From Mycoplasmatota bacterium (GTDB lineage: Bacteria; Bacillota_I; Bacilli_A; Acholeplasmatales; Acholeplasmataceae), in the NCBI GenBank assembly GCA_024650045.1, contig JANKMU010000003.1, forward strand, positions 1-50,727: 50,727 nt of DNA, in the 5' to 3' direction. Position 1 is the stretch's first letter. Each line of letters opens with the position of its first letter. Shown here in pieces: positions 40,935 to 50,360 of this stretch. A program made the position numbers and the translations under genes. The notes beneath the pieces were generated by a model. The model made no database searches. It saw only the letters and a program-made list of their open reading frames with translations, and was not told the origin of the DNA.

Positions 40935-43634
40935 ATGGATTATAAAGACACGTTATTGATGCCAAAAACAGACTTTCAAATGAGAGGGAACTTAGGTGTC
41001 AGAGAGGTAGAATTTCAACAAAGATGGCATGAAATCGATCTCTATAAAAAAGTATTAGAAAAAAATAAAGAATCAATACCTTTTATTTTGCATGATGGAC
41101 CACCATATGCAAATGGAGATATTCATATTGGACACGCACTCAATAAAATCTTAAAGGATTTTGTTTTGCGTTATCAAACAATGAAAGGTAGATATGTCCC
41201 CTATGTGCCAGGATGGGATACACATGGTCTACCTATTGAAACTGCATTAACTAAAAAAGGTGTAAAGCGTAAGGAAATGTCATTAGTTGAGTATAGAAAA
41301 CTGTGTAGAGATTACGCTCTTGATCAAGTAGAAAAACAAAAGGGTCAATTTGCACGATTAGGTATATTAGGTGAATGGGAGAATCCATATATCACTTTAA
41401 CCAATGATTATGAAGCAAATCAAATCAAAATATTCGCGAAGATGGTCGAAAGAGGCTTAATCTATAAAGGCTTAAAGCCTGTATATTGGTCACCATCTTC
41501 AGAATCAGCACTAGCAGAAGCTGAAATTGAATATCAAGATAAACAATCAATTTCAGTATATGTTGCTTTTCCATCAGTCGATGCAAAAGGATCTTTAAAA
41601 GATGCATCGTTTTTGATATGGACAACAACACCATGGACACTTCCAGCAAACTTAGCAATTTCAGTACATCCAAGATTTAATTATACGGTTTTACAAGTTG
41701 GAAAAGAAAAATATGTATGTGCTGAAACTTTAGTTGAGACACTAGCAAATTTATTGAACTGGGAAGATTACAAAGTACTTGATACCGTCAAAGGCAAAGA
41801 TTTAGAGTTTATGAAATATAAACATCCGCTATATGACCGTATTTCACCAATAATCGTTGGCGAACATGTAACAGATTCTGATGGTACTGGACTTGTTCAT
41901 ACAGCTCCAGGTCATGGTGAAGACGATTACCGCATAGGTAAGGTTTATGATTTAGATGTTTTTTGTCCGGTTGACGATAAAGGTTTTATGACTGAAGATG
42001 CAGGCCAGTTTGCAGGTCAGTATTATGAGGTTGCAAATGAAGATATTGTTGCTGCACTTGAAGAAAAAGGTGTGCTACTTAAACATAATAAGTTTACCCA
42101 CTCTTATCCACATGATTGGAGAACAAAAAAACCTGTTATCTTTAGAGCAACACCTCAATGGTTTGCAAGTATTGATCAATTAAAACAAGAATTATTAAGC
42201 GAAGTTAAAAAGGCTGATTGGCTACCATTATGGGGAGAACTTCGTATCTCAAATATGATTACTGGTCGCGAAGACTGGTGTATATCAAGACAACGTGCAT
42301 GGGGTGTTCCAATTCCAGTCTTTTATGCTGAAAATGATGAGCCAATCATGACACAAGAAGTTTTAGAACATGTTAGTAACCTATTTGGAAAATATGGTTC
42401 TGATGTTTGGTATGAAAAAGAAGCTATAGATCTTCTACCTAAAGGTTTTACACATCCAGGTAGTCCGAATAATGTTTTTAGAAAAGAAACTGATATTATG
42501 GATGTTTGGTTTGACTCAGGAACATCACATGCTGTATTACAATCAAGAGACTTACCTTATCCAGCTGATTTATATTTAGAAGGATCAGATCAGTATCGTG
42601 GTTGGTTTAACTCATCACTAATAACAGGTGTAGCAGCTTATGGTCAAGCACCATATAAAAAAGTTGTCTCCCATGGATTTGTATTAGATGGTCAAGGTAA
42701 AAAAATGAGCAAATCAATAGGTAATGCTGTTGATCCATTAGTCGTTATGAAACAGCAAGGTGCTGACTTACTCAGATTATGGGTAGCGACTGTAGATTAT
42801 CAAAGCGATGTAAGAATATCAAAAGAAATGATGAATCAAATTTCTGAAGGTTATAGAAAAATCAGAAATACATTACGTTTTATGTTAGGTAACCTTGATG
42901 GTTTTGATCCCTTAAAACAATATATTGAATATGAAGACCGTAGTAAATTAAACAGAGTCATGACACTTAAATACAACACACTTGTTAAACAAGTTATTAG
43001 TGCTTATGAAAAATATGAGTTTGATAAAGTTTATCGTCTTGTTGTTCCATTTATGACAAATGATTTGAGTGCTTTTTATCTAGACTACACAAAAGATATC
43101 TTATACATTGAAAAAGAAGATGATAAAGAAAGAAAAGGCGTTCAATCAACGTTATATGACATCACTTTAGGCATATTAAAATTATTAACACCTATCTTGC
43201 CACATACGGCGTCAGAAGCATATTTATTATTACCTTATCAAGCTGAAAAAGATGTTTACTTGGAAAACTTACCACAAATCAGTACTAAAAAAGAAGATGA
43301 CTTGATGAAAGCATTTAAAGTATTTGATCACATGAGAGAAAATGTCTTGAAGAAACTAGAACAAGCAAGAGAATTAAAAGTGATTGGTAAATCATTGGCA
43401 GCTCAACTAGATATGGTTGTAACACTAGAACAAAAAGATGCCATAGATTTCCTAGATATGAAAATACATCAAGTCTTAATTGTTTCAAAAGTTAATTTAT
43501 CTGTTGGAAATAAACTAGAAGTTCATGTATCACCTGCATCAGGAGATACATGTGATCGTTGTTGGAACATAGTGGATCATGTTAATGAAAATGGGTTATG
43601 TGATCGCTGTCAACAAGTTATAGGGAGTAAGTAA
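40935..43634 (+). CDS. ileS: Isoleucyl-tRNA synthetase
   Basis: 899 aa class I synthetase. HIGH motif DIHIGHALN (His64 to His67), KMSKS motif GKKMSKSIGN (590-594), editing domain with TTTPWTLPANLA, and a C-terminal zinc site with two Cys pairs (CDRCW and CDRCQ). The N-terminus MDYKDTLLMPKTDFQMRGNL is standard. AAGGAG at 40922-40927 sets ATG 40935; the earlier in-frame ATG at 40914 precedes it and is rejected. Expression is controlled by the T-box leader. It is followed 3 nt later by surE. Confidence 0.97.
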   Translation: MDYKDTLLMPKTDFQMRGNLGVREVEFQQRWHEIDLYKKVLEKNKESIPFILHDGPPYANGDIHIGHALNKILKDFVLRYQTMKGRYVPYVPGWDTHGLPIETALTKKGVKRKEMSLVEYRKLCRDYALDQVEKQKGQFARLGILGEWENPYITLTNDYEANQIKIFAKMVERGLIYKGLKPVYWSPSSESALAEAEIEYQDKQSISVYVAFPSVDAKGSLKDASFLIWTTTPWTLPANLAISVHPRFNYTVLQVGKEKYVCAETLVETLANLLNWEDYKVLDTVKGKDLEFMKYKHPLYDRISPIIVGEHVTDSDGTGLVHTAPGHGEDDYRIGKVYDLDVFCPVDDKGFMTEDAGQFAGQYYEVANEDIVAALEEKGVLLKHNKFTHSYPHDWRTKKPVIFRATPQWFASIDQLKQELLSEVKKADWLPLWGELRISNMITGREDWCISRQRAWGVPIPVFYAENDEPIMTQEVLEHVSNLFGKYGSDVWYEKEAIDLLPKGFTHPGSPNNVFRKETDIMDVWFDSGTSHAVLQSRDLPYPADLYLEGSDQYRGWFNSSLITGVAAYGQAPYKKVVSHGFVLDGQGKKMSKSIGNAVDPLVVMKQQGADLLRLWVATVDYQSDVRISKEMMNQISEGYRKIRNTLRFMLGNLDGFDPLKQYIEYEDRSKLNRVMTLKYNTLVKQVISAYEKYEFDKVYRLVVPFMTNDLSAFYLDYTKDILYIEKEDDKERKGVQSTLYDITLGILKLLTPILPHTASEAYLLLPYQAEKDVYLENLPQISTKKEDDLMKAFKVFDHMRENVLKKLEQARELKVIGKSLAAQLDMVVTLEQKDAIDFLDMKIHQVLIVSKVNLSVGNKLEVHVSPASGDTCDRCWNIVDHVNENGLCDRCQQVIGSK

Positions 43635-43637
43635 CTT

Positions 43638-44372
43638 ATGAATATATTAGTTGTCAACGATGACGGATATCAAGCACAAGGATTAGAAATATTAGTTAGA
43701 GCATTACAACCTTACGGTAATATTTATGTATCTGCACCAAAAGATCATCAAAGTGCTAAAAGTCACTCTATTACGATAAAAAGTCGCATTGAGACTTTTG
43801 TGACTGAACCGATTTTAGGATCAACTGCCACACTTGTTGTTGATGGCACACCTGCAGATGCAACCCGTCTTGGGTTGAAGGTTTTTAATGTTGACTTTGA
43901 TCTTGTTGTTTCAGGAATTAACTATGGTCCAAACATTGCAAAAGATATTTTATATTCAGGAACAGTTGCAGCTGCAATGGAAGCAAAAATTCTAGGTGTT
44001 GATGCAATCGCAATTTCAGCTCCTACGACGAATATACCTTATCTTTATGATGAAACTATAAAGTTGATGGATGAAATTATTGAAGCTAAGCTTTATGAAG
44101 GAGATAGCATCTTAAATATTAATTTTCCTAAAGAATCTTATGCTAGACCCAAAGGTGTAAAAATAACGGTGCAAGGTTTAAGATTACAACATGCAGAATT
44201 TATTAAAAGTGAAAAACCAGATATTTTTCATATTCAATCTAGTATCATTAATTATCAAGAAGATCCAGAATCAGATGTTGTTGCTTTTGATGAGGGATAT
44301 ATTTCAATAACACCTTTAACATTAAATCGCTCAGATTATCAAAGAATTAAAGATATATTAGGTAATCAATAA
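43638..44372 (+). CDS. surE: 5'/3'-nucleotidase SurE
   Basis: 244 aa metal-dependent phosphatase for nucleoside monophosphates and short polyphosphate. Metal ligands are in VNDDGYQ (Asp8, Asp9), Ser39 in DHQSAKSHS and Asn95 in VSGINYGPN, then ILYSGTVAAAMEA. Starts 3 nt after ileS, so it probably shares the T-box-controlled transcript. Together with deoC and deoD downstream it may feed nucleotide breakdown. Confidence 0.95.
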   Translation: MNILVVNDDGYQAQGLEILVRALQPYGNIYVSAPKDHQSAKSHSITIKSRIETFVTEPILGSTATLVVDGTPADATRLGLKVFNVDFDLVVSGINYGPNIAKDILYSGTVAAAMEAKILGVDAIAISAPTTNIPYLYDETIKLMDEIIEAKLYEGDSILNINFPKESYARPKGVKITVQGLRLQHAEFIKSEKPDIFHIQSSIINYQEDPESDVVAFDEGYISITPLTLNRSDYQRIKDILGNQ

Positions 44373-44425
44373 ATTGTTAAACCATATGATTTATGGTAAA
44401 CTTATAACATAGGGTGGGTGAAAAC

Positions 44426-45280
44426 ATGGCGCAATTCAATATACATTTTTTTAAAGAAAAAAGCCGTAAAATAGATCTTGAGCAATTGATTGCTTTCTTT
44501 GAACTCATCGAAGGCATAACGGTTGAAATGGACGAAAAAAGCGTTCGTTTCAAATATCTACACCCAAGATTAAATTATGAAGCTTTATTTATGATTACTC
44601 CGAAATCTCAGGTTCCAGACATTTATCGTTTGAGTCCTAAGTTTTTGGACTTAAATTTTCATTTAGAAATGCCAATATTGACACCTGATTATGTAGCAAG
44701 ACAGTTGTTTGAACTTGTTAGAAAAGTTTGCGATACTTATGACTTTCATATTTATAATGAAATGTTTGAAGATGTACTTCCATTTAAGATGGATGTCGTT
44801 TTCAAAGTTTTTCATATGGTTAAAGAAGCATATATCTCAAAAAACCCTGTTTTATTATCAGACTATCATTTAATGTCAAAAGAAAAGTTGCATCAAATAT
44901 TTAGATATTTAGATGACTTATATGAGTTACAAAATTACTATAAAGAGTTAGATACATATGTCCCTAAATACCATTTTTTAACAACAGAGAAGAAAAAGTT
45001 GGTCATCGGAATTGAGTGGAAAGAACATACACTAACTGTTTTTCCACCACAATTAGATTATATTTTCTATCGTGTTGGTAATGAAATTAAAGTTATTTCT
45101 TATGAAGAAGTACTACCTTTACTTGAAAAGAATCTTCAAGATGTACCTGGTTTTATTAAAGGTACTAAAGTCATTCCTAAGAAAACAGCTAAAAAAGTCT
45201 ATAAGACTATGAAGAAAACAAAATTTATGTTAATTAATCACACCTTTTCAAAAGAAAATGTTAAGAGGTTGTTAGATTAA
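44426..45280 (+). CDS. Conserved hypothetical protein
   Basis: 284 aa, soluble, no signal or membrane segment. The N-terminus has a beta-rich part with DEKSVRFKYLHPRLNYEALF, then alpha-rich sequence, and the C-terminus is strongly basic (GTKVIPKKTAKKVYKTMKKTK). I recognise no family or catalytic motif. A GTG at 44414 is in frame, but it overlaps the GGGTGGG purine tract that serves as RBS for ATG 44426. It lies between surE and a YczE-like gene in a co-directional run; the basic tail could suggest nucleic-acid binding, which is only a guess. Confidence 0.75.
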   Translation: MAQFNIHFFKEKSRKIDLEQLIAFFELIEGITVEMDEKSVRFKYLHPRLNYEALFMITPKSQVPDIYRLSPKFLDLNFHLEMPILTPDYVARQLFELVRKVCDTYDFHIYNEMFEDVLPFKMDVVFKVFHMVKEAYISKNPVLLSDYHLMSKEKLHQIFRYLDDLYELQNYYKELDTYVPKYHFLTTEKKKLVIGIEWKEHTLTVFPPQLDYIFYRVGNEIKVISYEEVLPLLEKNLQDVPGFIKGTKVIPKKTAKKVYKTMKKTKFMLINHTFSKENVKRLLD

Positions 45281-45292
45281 AAGGAGTACGCA

Positions 45293-45934
45293 TTGATTAA
45301 GAAAATCATCATCCATCTTAGTGGATTTATGTTCATCGCTTTAGGCATTGTTGGTGTCATATTCTCAAGAGTAGGAGCAACACCGCTTGATGCCTTTAAT
45401 TACTTTGTTTATACGTTAACACCGTTAACGTTAGGAACAATCGCTGTTATTTCAGGCTTAGTTGTATCAACCATTGCATTTTTATTAGATCCCAAGAAAG
45501 ATATGATAATATCTGTCGGATTTTTGTTTTTAGTGGGACTATTTATTGATGCATGGAAGTTTTTATTTGATTTTATATTTCCATTAGGTATTGATAGCTT
45601 TTTTATTCGAGTACCTTTAGCAGGATTTAGTTTAATCAGCATTACATTTGGTGCTGCGTTAACTTTAACAACAGGACTTGCAAGTTCACCATTTGAAAGA
45701 TTATTAATTATTATTAATAGAAAAGTGAACAATCTGATGTTATCTAAAATCATGATGGAAGGAACTTTTTTGATTTTAGCAGTTATTATGGGTTTAGTAA
45801 CTGGATTATTATTCGAACAAGTTCATGTTTATACAATCATTTTAGTATTAGGTATTGGACCATTTATCTCAATGTTTGTTGATTTGATTAACAAACAAAA
45901 AAGAAAGGGAGTAGAAATACATGGAATTAAATAA
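45293..45934 (+). CDS. YczE/YitT-type integral membrane protein
   Basis: 213 aa with five to six membrane helices. The N-terminal FIALGIVGVIFSRVGATPLDAFNYF and the LTTGLASSPFERLLIIIN region match the YczE/YyaS/YitT group of unknown function. The start codon is TTG: AAGGAG (45281-45286) stands 6 nt before TTG 45293, and no ATG is available nearby. The 3' end overlaps deoC by 14 nt. Confidence 0.82.
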   Translation: MIKKIIIHLSGFMFIALGIVGVIFSRVGATPLDAFNYFVYTLTPLTLGTIAVISGLVVSTIAFLLDPKKDMIISVGFLFLVGLFIDAWKFLFDFIFPLGIDSFFIRVPLAGFSLISITFGAALTLTTGLASSPFERLLIIINRKVNNLMLSKIMMEGTFLILAVIMGLVTGLLFEQVHVYTIILVLGIGPFISMFVDLINKQKRKGVEIHGIK

Positions 45935-46595
45935 AACAATTGATCATACGAAATTAGGAGCTAATGTAGAAAAAATTCAAATTGATCAATTAATTGAAGA
46001 AGCAAAAACATTTGATTTTAAAAGTGTTTGTGTAAATCCTATATGGGTTAAGTATGCTAAACATAAATTAAAGAAAACAAATGTTTTAGTTTGTACAGTG
46101 ATTGGATTTCCTCATGGTACACATCATGCAGATGTGAAAGCATTTGAAGCAAAAAGAGCTATTTTAGATGGTGCAGATGAGTTAGATATGGTGATTAACG
46201 TACATGCACTTAAATCGAAGGATTACCATACGATTATCGAGGAAATCAAAGGTGTTGTCGAACAAGCACAAGGCAAAACCGTAAAAGTTATTATAGAAAC
46301 ATGTTACTTAAGTAACGAGCAAATCGTAAAAGTTTGTGAATTGGTTGTTCAAGCAGGTGCACAATTTGTTAAAACATCAACAGGTTTTGGGACACATGGT
46401 GCTACAGTTGAACATGTAAAACTAATGAAAGATACTGTAAAAGATCAAGCAGAAGTAAAAGCTAGCGGTGGCGTTAGAACTTATGAAGATGCTTTAAAAA
46501 TGATAGAAGCAGGAGCAACTAGAATAGGCACATCAAATGGCGTAGATATTGTCAATAAAAGGAGAAAAGAAAATGATTCCAACACCTCATATTGA
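45921..46595 (+). CDS. deoC: Deoxyribose-phosphate aldolase
   Basis: 224 aa class I aldolase that cleaves 2-deoxyribose-5-phosphate to glyceraldehyde-3-phosphate and acetaldehyde. The Schiff-base lysine is Lys151 in FVKTSTGF, with Asp89 in DELDMVINV and Lys180 in VKASGGVRT. It overlaps the previous gene by 14 nt and deoD by 23 nt, so translation is coupled. Its C-terminus is slightly extended (RRKENDSNTSY) because it runs through the deoD RBS. Confidence 0.95.
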   Translation: MELNKTIDHTKLGANVEKIQIDQLIEEAKTFDFKSVCVNPIWVKYAKHKLKKTNVLVCTVIGFPHGTHHADVKAFEAKRAILDGADELDMVINVHALKSKDYHTIIEEIKGVVEQAQGKTVKVIIETCYLSNEQIVKVCELVVQAGAQFVKTSTGFGTHGATVEHVKLMKDTVKDQAEVKASGGVRTYEDALKMIEAGATRIGTSNGVDIVNKRRKENDSNTSY

Positions 46596-47283
46596 AGTGG
46601 AAAATAAAGATTTAATCGCGAAAACAGTTTTAATGCCTGGAGATCCATTACGTGCAAAGTATATTGCTGATAATTTCTTAACGAAAGTTGAAAAAATCAA
46701 CGATGTCAGAAACATGTGGGGCTATACAGGCTATTATGGAAAGAAGAAAGTAACAGTTATGGGTTCTGGTATGGGCATGCCTAGTATTGGTATATACAGC
46801 TATGAGCTTTATAACTTTTATGGTGTTGAAAACATCATAAGAATTGGCTCTTGCGGAGCTTATTCAAAAGATTTGAATCTTTATGATGTTGTTTTAGTAA
46901 ATCAAGCATATTCAGAATCAAGTTATGCAAAAACAATGGGTGTATCATCAAGAAAAACATTGAGTGCATCTAAACCACTAAACAATAAAATTATAAGAGC
47001 AAGCGAAAAATTAAATATAAAATTACATGTCTGTAATATTCACTCATCTGACGTTTTTTATCGTTTAAAACATGATGAGTTCAAAGAAATTCATGAAAAA
47101 TATGGAGCAGATGCTGTTGAAATGGAGTCTTTTGCTTTATTTGCTAATGCAAAGGCTTTAAAAAAGAAGGCAGCTTGTTTATTGACCGTTTCAGATTCAT
47201 TAGTGACACATGAGGCAACAACATCACTTGAACGTCAAGAAGCTTTTACGAAAATGATGGAAGTTGCATTGCATAGCTTATAA
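46573..47283 (+). CDS. deoD: Purine-nucleoside phosphorylase, DeoD type
   Basis: 236 aa hexameric phosphorylase that splits purine (deoxy)nucleosides with phosphate. Motifs: VLMPGDPLRAKYIA, VMGSGMGMPSIGIYSYEL, IRIGSCGAY, DAVEMESFALFANA and VSDSLVTHE with the catalytic Asp. AAAGGAGA (about 46558-46565) precedes ATG 46573; the longer in-frame start upstream lacks an RBS. Follows deoC and shares one base with the next gene. Confidence 0.95.
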   Translation: MIPTPHIEVENKDLIAKTVLMPGDPLRAKYIADNFLTKVEKINDVRNMWGYTGYYGKKKVTVMGSGMGMPSIGIYSYELYNFYGVENIIRIGSCGAYSKDLNLYDVVLVNQAYSESSYAKTMGVSSRKTLSASKPLNNKIIRASEKLNIKLHVCNIHSSDVFYRLKHDEFKEIHEKYGADAVEMESFALFANAKALKKKAACLLTVSDSLVTHEATTSLERQEAFTKMMEVALHSL

Positions 47284-48503
47284 TGATTCTTATAAAAAAC
47301 GATTTTAAAACGATACAATTTTCTGTATATTTTACAGATTTTGACGAAGAAGATACACGTGTGTATCGTTTTTTGTTGCCTAAATTACTAACGTCACATA
47401 CAAATAAACTAATAAATAGACAAATGATGAGTGAAAAATTAGAGGATCTATATGGTGCTTATTTTAAAGTACGTACTGAACGGATAGCGAATCTAAATAT
47501 AATAAACATTGTATTGACTATTGTTGATCCAAAAATAGTCGATGATTCTAAGTTGCTAGATCAAGCACTTGAGATGTTTCATCAAGTATTGTTTGAACGT
47601 AGTTCATTCAATGAAGATATTTTTAATGAAGAAAAACGCATGTTAATTGAACAATGGGAAACATTGAAAGATAAAAAAAGATTATATGCACAAACGAAGT
47701 TTTTTGAGCATTTCTTTAGTCATGATCCTTATGGATACCCATTGAGTGGAAAACTAAAGGATATAAAAAAAACAACATTACCAAAGCTTATTGATTATTA
47801 CAATAATGTCTTTTTGTCAAATATGAGAAAAGTTGTTATTAATGGTCGTATTGACATTGATGACCAAAAGAAGATTGAAAAACAATTGATACAAGACACT
47901 ATTATGGATATGCCTTTTATATCTAAATTTAGAAAACCAAAAGATGTTCGATTTTTTGAAGAAAAAACGAACATGAAACAAGCAATTATAAAAATTGGAT
48001 ATCATTTCCCTATCTTTAGGAAAGATGAGTTGTATCATGCATCTGTATTGCTAGATACCATTTTAGGTGGTTATCCAGATAGTAGATTATTTAAAGAAAT
48101 TAGAGAAAAATCGGGATTATGTTATGATATCTCATCAAGTTATGATTACTATAAAGGATTTATGATGATTAGCAGTGGTGTTGATGCAGACAATAGAGAA
48201 AATGCTTTGCTTGAGATAAAAAACCAAGTAAATCTATTAATTAATCAAGGCATTACTGAAGTTGAATTAATACAAGCAAAATCATATTTCATACATCAAG
48301 TAAAAAGTAGTTTGGACAGTCAATCTACATTGACAAAAAGAGCATTTATTCGTGATTTACTCAATGAAAATGAAACAGTTGAAGAGAAAATCGAAGCGAT
48401 AAAAGCAGTTACAATCGAAGATGTAGAAAAGGCATTGAAAGAACTTACACTTGATACTATTTACGTGCTTTATGGAGGTACCAATGATAAAGAAATCATA
48501 TGA
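47283..48503 (+). CDS. ymfF: M16-family protein YmfF (inactive partner)
   Basis: 406 aa, M16-type fold without the HxxEH zinc motif: the corresponding region reads LLTSHTNKLINRQMMSEKLEDLYGA, which keeps the typical YmfF MSEKLEDLYGA. C-terminal IREKSGLCYDISSSYDYYKG is the M16 R/Y region. The inactive subunit pairs with YmfH. Start overlaps deoD by one base; 3' end overlaps ymfH by 20 nt. Confidence 0.88.
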   Translation: MILIKNDFKTIQFSVYFTDFDEEDTRVYRFLLPKLLTSHTNKLINRQMMSEKLEDLYGAYFKVRTERIANLNIINIVLTIVDPKIVDDSKLLDQALEMFHQVLFERSSFNEDIFNEEKRMLIEQWETLKDKKRLYAQTKFFEHFFSHDPYGYPLSGKLKDIKKTTLPKLIDYYNNVFLSNMRKVVINGRIDIDDQKKIEKQLIQDTIMDMPFISKFRKPKDVRFFEEKTNMKQAIIKIGYHFPIFRKDELYHASVLLDTILGGYPDSRLFKEIREKSGLCYDISSSYDYYKGFMMISSGVDADNRENALLEIKNQVNLLINQGITEVELIQAKSYFIHQVKSSLDSQSTLTKRAFIRDLLNENETVEEKIEAIKAVTIEDVEKALKELTLDTIYVLYGGTNDKEII

Positions 48504-49758
48504 ACGCTTTAATGAAGAAGTCTATATCATTAAGTTAAAAAATGGTATGCAAGTGCATATCCTTCCAAAAGAAGATCCTTATTTTACTACATATGTTGAA
48601 CTTTCAGTTCCTTATGGTGCCTTAGATTTAGATTATAAAGTTGGGCAAAGTGAAATCAAGACTCCACTGGGCAGTGCACATTTTTTAGAACATAAGATTT
48701 TCGCAATGCCTGAAGGGGATGCATTTGCTAAATTTGCAATGTTAGGTGTTGATGCTAATGCCATGACTTCTTATAATCAAACATCATATCTGTTTGTTGC
48801 AACAGAAAATGTAATGCCTGCATTAAATCATTTAATGGACATGTTGGATACTCCTTATTTCAACAAAGATAATGTTGAAAAAGAGAAAAACATTATTGCA
48901 GAAGAATTGAAAATGTATCTTGATGATCCTAATGTTGTAATGCAAAATCAGTTGATGGAAAACATGTATCACATACATCCAATTAGATATGATATTGGTG
49001 GAACTCTTGAATCTATAATGGATATAACACCAGAGGTATTACATAATATTTATGAAAATTTCTACAATCGTTCAAATCGTTTAATAACAATAGCTGGAAA
49101 AGTTGACTTAAAAGAAATTAGAAGATTTTTTCAAGATTACGATGAGAAATACGCTGAAAAGCATAGAAAACCGAAGACCATATTTCCAAAAGAACCGAAA
49201 AGACTTGTTAATAAACATGTAGTTCAAGAAACAAATAATGGTATTGATAAACTGATGATTGGTATTAAATTACAACCAAAACCTTTATCTAAGTCTGAAC
49301 AAATCAAAAAAGAAATGGCGATGAGCATGATGCTCAACATATTATTGGGTTCATCATCAAAGATGTATACATCATTATTAGAAGATAAATTAATCAATCA
49401 AAGTTTTTATATTCATGCAACGTTTGAGCGTAAAGCTGAAAATATCATCATTTATGCTGAATCTAAAAAAGTTTATAAACTTAAGAAAAAGTTAGTTGAT
49501 TTTTTCACAAGTGATGCTAAAAATCAATTAAACGAAACATCATTTGAACGTTACCGTAAAGTTTACTTAGGTCAATTCATTTATGCATTAAACAATCTTG
49601 AAACGAAAGCTTATCTTTATGGTAAATATTATCATTTAGGGTCATCTCTATTTGAAGTTGTAGACATCCTAACTGAAATCAATTACCAAGATATTTTAGA
49701 TGCATTAGCATTGATTGAGAAAAAATATATTACAACATTAATTCACAAAAAGGCCTAA
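48484..49758 (+). CDS. ymfH: M16-family zinc peptidase YmfH
   Basis: 424 aa. The inverted zinc motif is HFLEH (His66, Glu69, His70), with the third ligand probably in IIAEELKMY (Glu140/141). The N-terminal YIIKLKNGMQVHILPKE and GSAHFLEHKIFAMPEGDAFAKFA are typical of YmfH. GGAGGT at 48475-48480 precedes ATG 48484. The YmfF/YmfH pair is a two-subunit peptidase of poorly known role; in Bacillus the genes lie near EF-P-modification and cell-surface genes. Last gene of the run that starts at ileS. Confidence 0.9.
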   Translation: MIKKSYERFNEEVYIIKLKNGMQVHILPKEDPYFTTYVELSVPYGALDLDYKVGQSEIKTPLGSAHFLEHKIFAMPEGDAFAKFAMLGVDANAMTSYNQTSYLFVATENVMPALNHLMDMLDTPYFNKDNVEKEKNIIAEELKMYLDDPNVVMQNQLMENMYHIHPIRYDIGGTLESIMDITPEVLHNIYENFYNRSNRLITIAGKVDLKEIRRFFQDYDEKYAEKHRKPKTIFPKEPKRLVNKHVVQETNNGIDKLMIGIKLQPKPLSKSEQIKKEMAMSMMLNILLGSSSKMYTSLLEDKLINQSFYIHATFERKAENIIIYAESKKVYKLKKKLVDFFTSDAKNQLNETSFERYRKVYLGQFIYALNNLETKAYLYGKYYHLGSSLFEVVDILTEINYQDILDALALIEKKYITTLIHKKA

Positions 49759-49774
49759 ATAAGGCCTTTTTTTT
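49747..49774 (+). terminator. Terminator of the ymfF-ymfH run
   Basis: AAAAAGGCCT pairs with AGGCCTTTTT around AAATA, with eight T following. It overlaps the ymfH stop codon. Confidence 0.9.
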
Positions 49775-49865
49775 CAAAAAAATATGAGTATGATAAATTA
49801 TTTCTGATGATTATATTCATCATAACCATATTTAAAAAAAAGATTTATCATCATTGAAATGAGAA

Positions 49866-49894
49866 TTGATTTGGCAATTTAGGGAAAGTATAAA
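49866..49894 (+). promoter_or_regulatory. ssb promoter
   Basis: TTGATT (49866-49871), 17-nt spacer, TATAAA (49889-49894). A TGATGA/TCATCA stem (49805-49822) lies in the AT-rich gap upstream. Confidence 0.5.
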
Positions 49895-49928
49895 TCTCAT
49901 ATATACTAAATTAAAAAAAGGAGATTTT

Positions 49929-50285
49929 ATGCTTAATCAAGTCATTTTAATCGGACGTTTAACACATGATCCTGAAGTTAGAATTTTAGAAGATGGAAGA
50001 AAGGTGAGTTACATATCTCTTGCTGTTCAACGTAGTTTTAAAAATATGGATGGAGTCTACGATACAGATTTTATTAAAATATCAGTTTGGGAAGGTTTAG
50101 CAACAGCAATTGAATCATATTGTACAAAAGGAATTATGATTGCTGTTAAAGCGAGAATTCAATGCTGGAAATATGATTTACCAGACGATAAAAAACTTAA
50201 TATGCTTGATGTTATAGCAGAAAGAATAACATATTTGTCATCATCTTCAAAAAATGACACTAAAGTGTCAGAAGAAAGTTCATAA
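49929..50285 (+). CDS. ssb: Single-stranded DNA-binding protein, short type
   Basis: 118 aa: one OB fold (MLNQVILIGRLTHDPEVR, YISLAVQRSFKN, DFIKISVWEGLATAIESYCTKG) and almost no tail. The acidic DDDIPF-type tip that binds partner proteins in replicative SSB is absent; the protein ends KNDTKVSEESS. It resembles the short SsbB/YwpH paralogue of Bacillus linked to competence, so a second full-length SSB is expected elsewhere. AAAAGGAG before ATG 49929 fixes the start. Not in the usual rpsF-ssb-rpsR context. Confidence 0.9.
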   Translation: MLNQVILIGRLTHDPEVRILEDGRKVSYISLAVQRSFKNMDGVYDTDFIKISVWEGLATAIESYCTKGIMIAVKARIQCWKYDLPDDKKLNMLDVIAERITYLSSSSKNDTKVSEESS

Positions 50286-50300
50286 AATTGAACTTTTTTT
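50275..50300 (+). terminator. Terminator of ssb
   Basis: AAAGTTCA pairs with TGAACTTT around TAAAAT, followed by T-rich sequence; the stop codon lies in the loop. A TGACAC-TAAA-GTGTCA hairpin (50255-50270) precedes it inside the gene. Confidence 0.85.
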
Positions 50301-50301
50301 A

Positions 50302-50330
50302 TTGACATTTAATACTATGCATTGTATAAT
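50302..50330 (+). promoter_or_regulatory. padR promoter with overlapping dyad
   Basis: TTGACA (50302-50307), 17-nt spacer, TATAAT (50325-50330): a perfect consensus promoter. ATAC-N8-GTAT (50312-50327) is a dyad in the spacer and -10 that resembles PadR-type operator spacing, suggesting autorepression. Confidence 0.8.
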
Positions 50331-50360
50331 ATAAGGCGTAAAGCAGTATTGAGGTGAATT

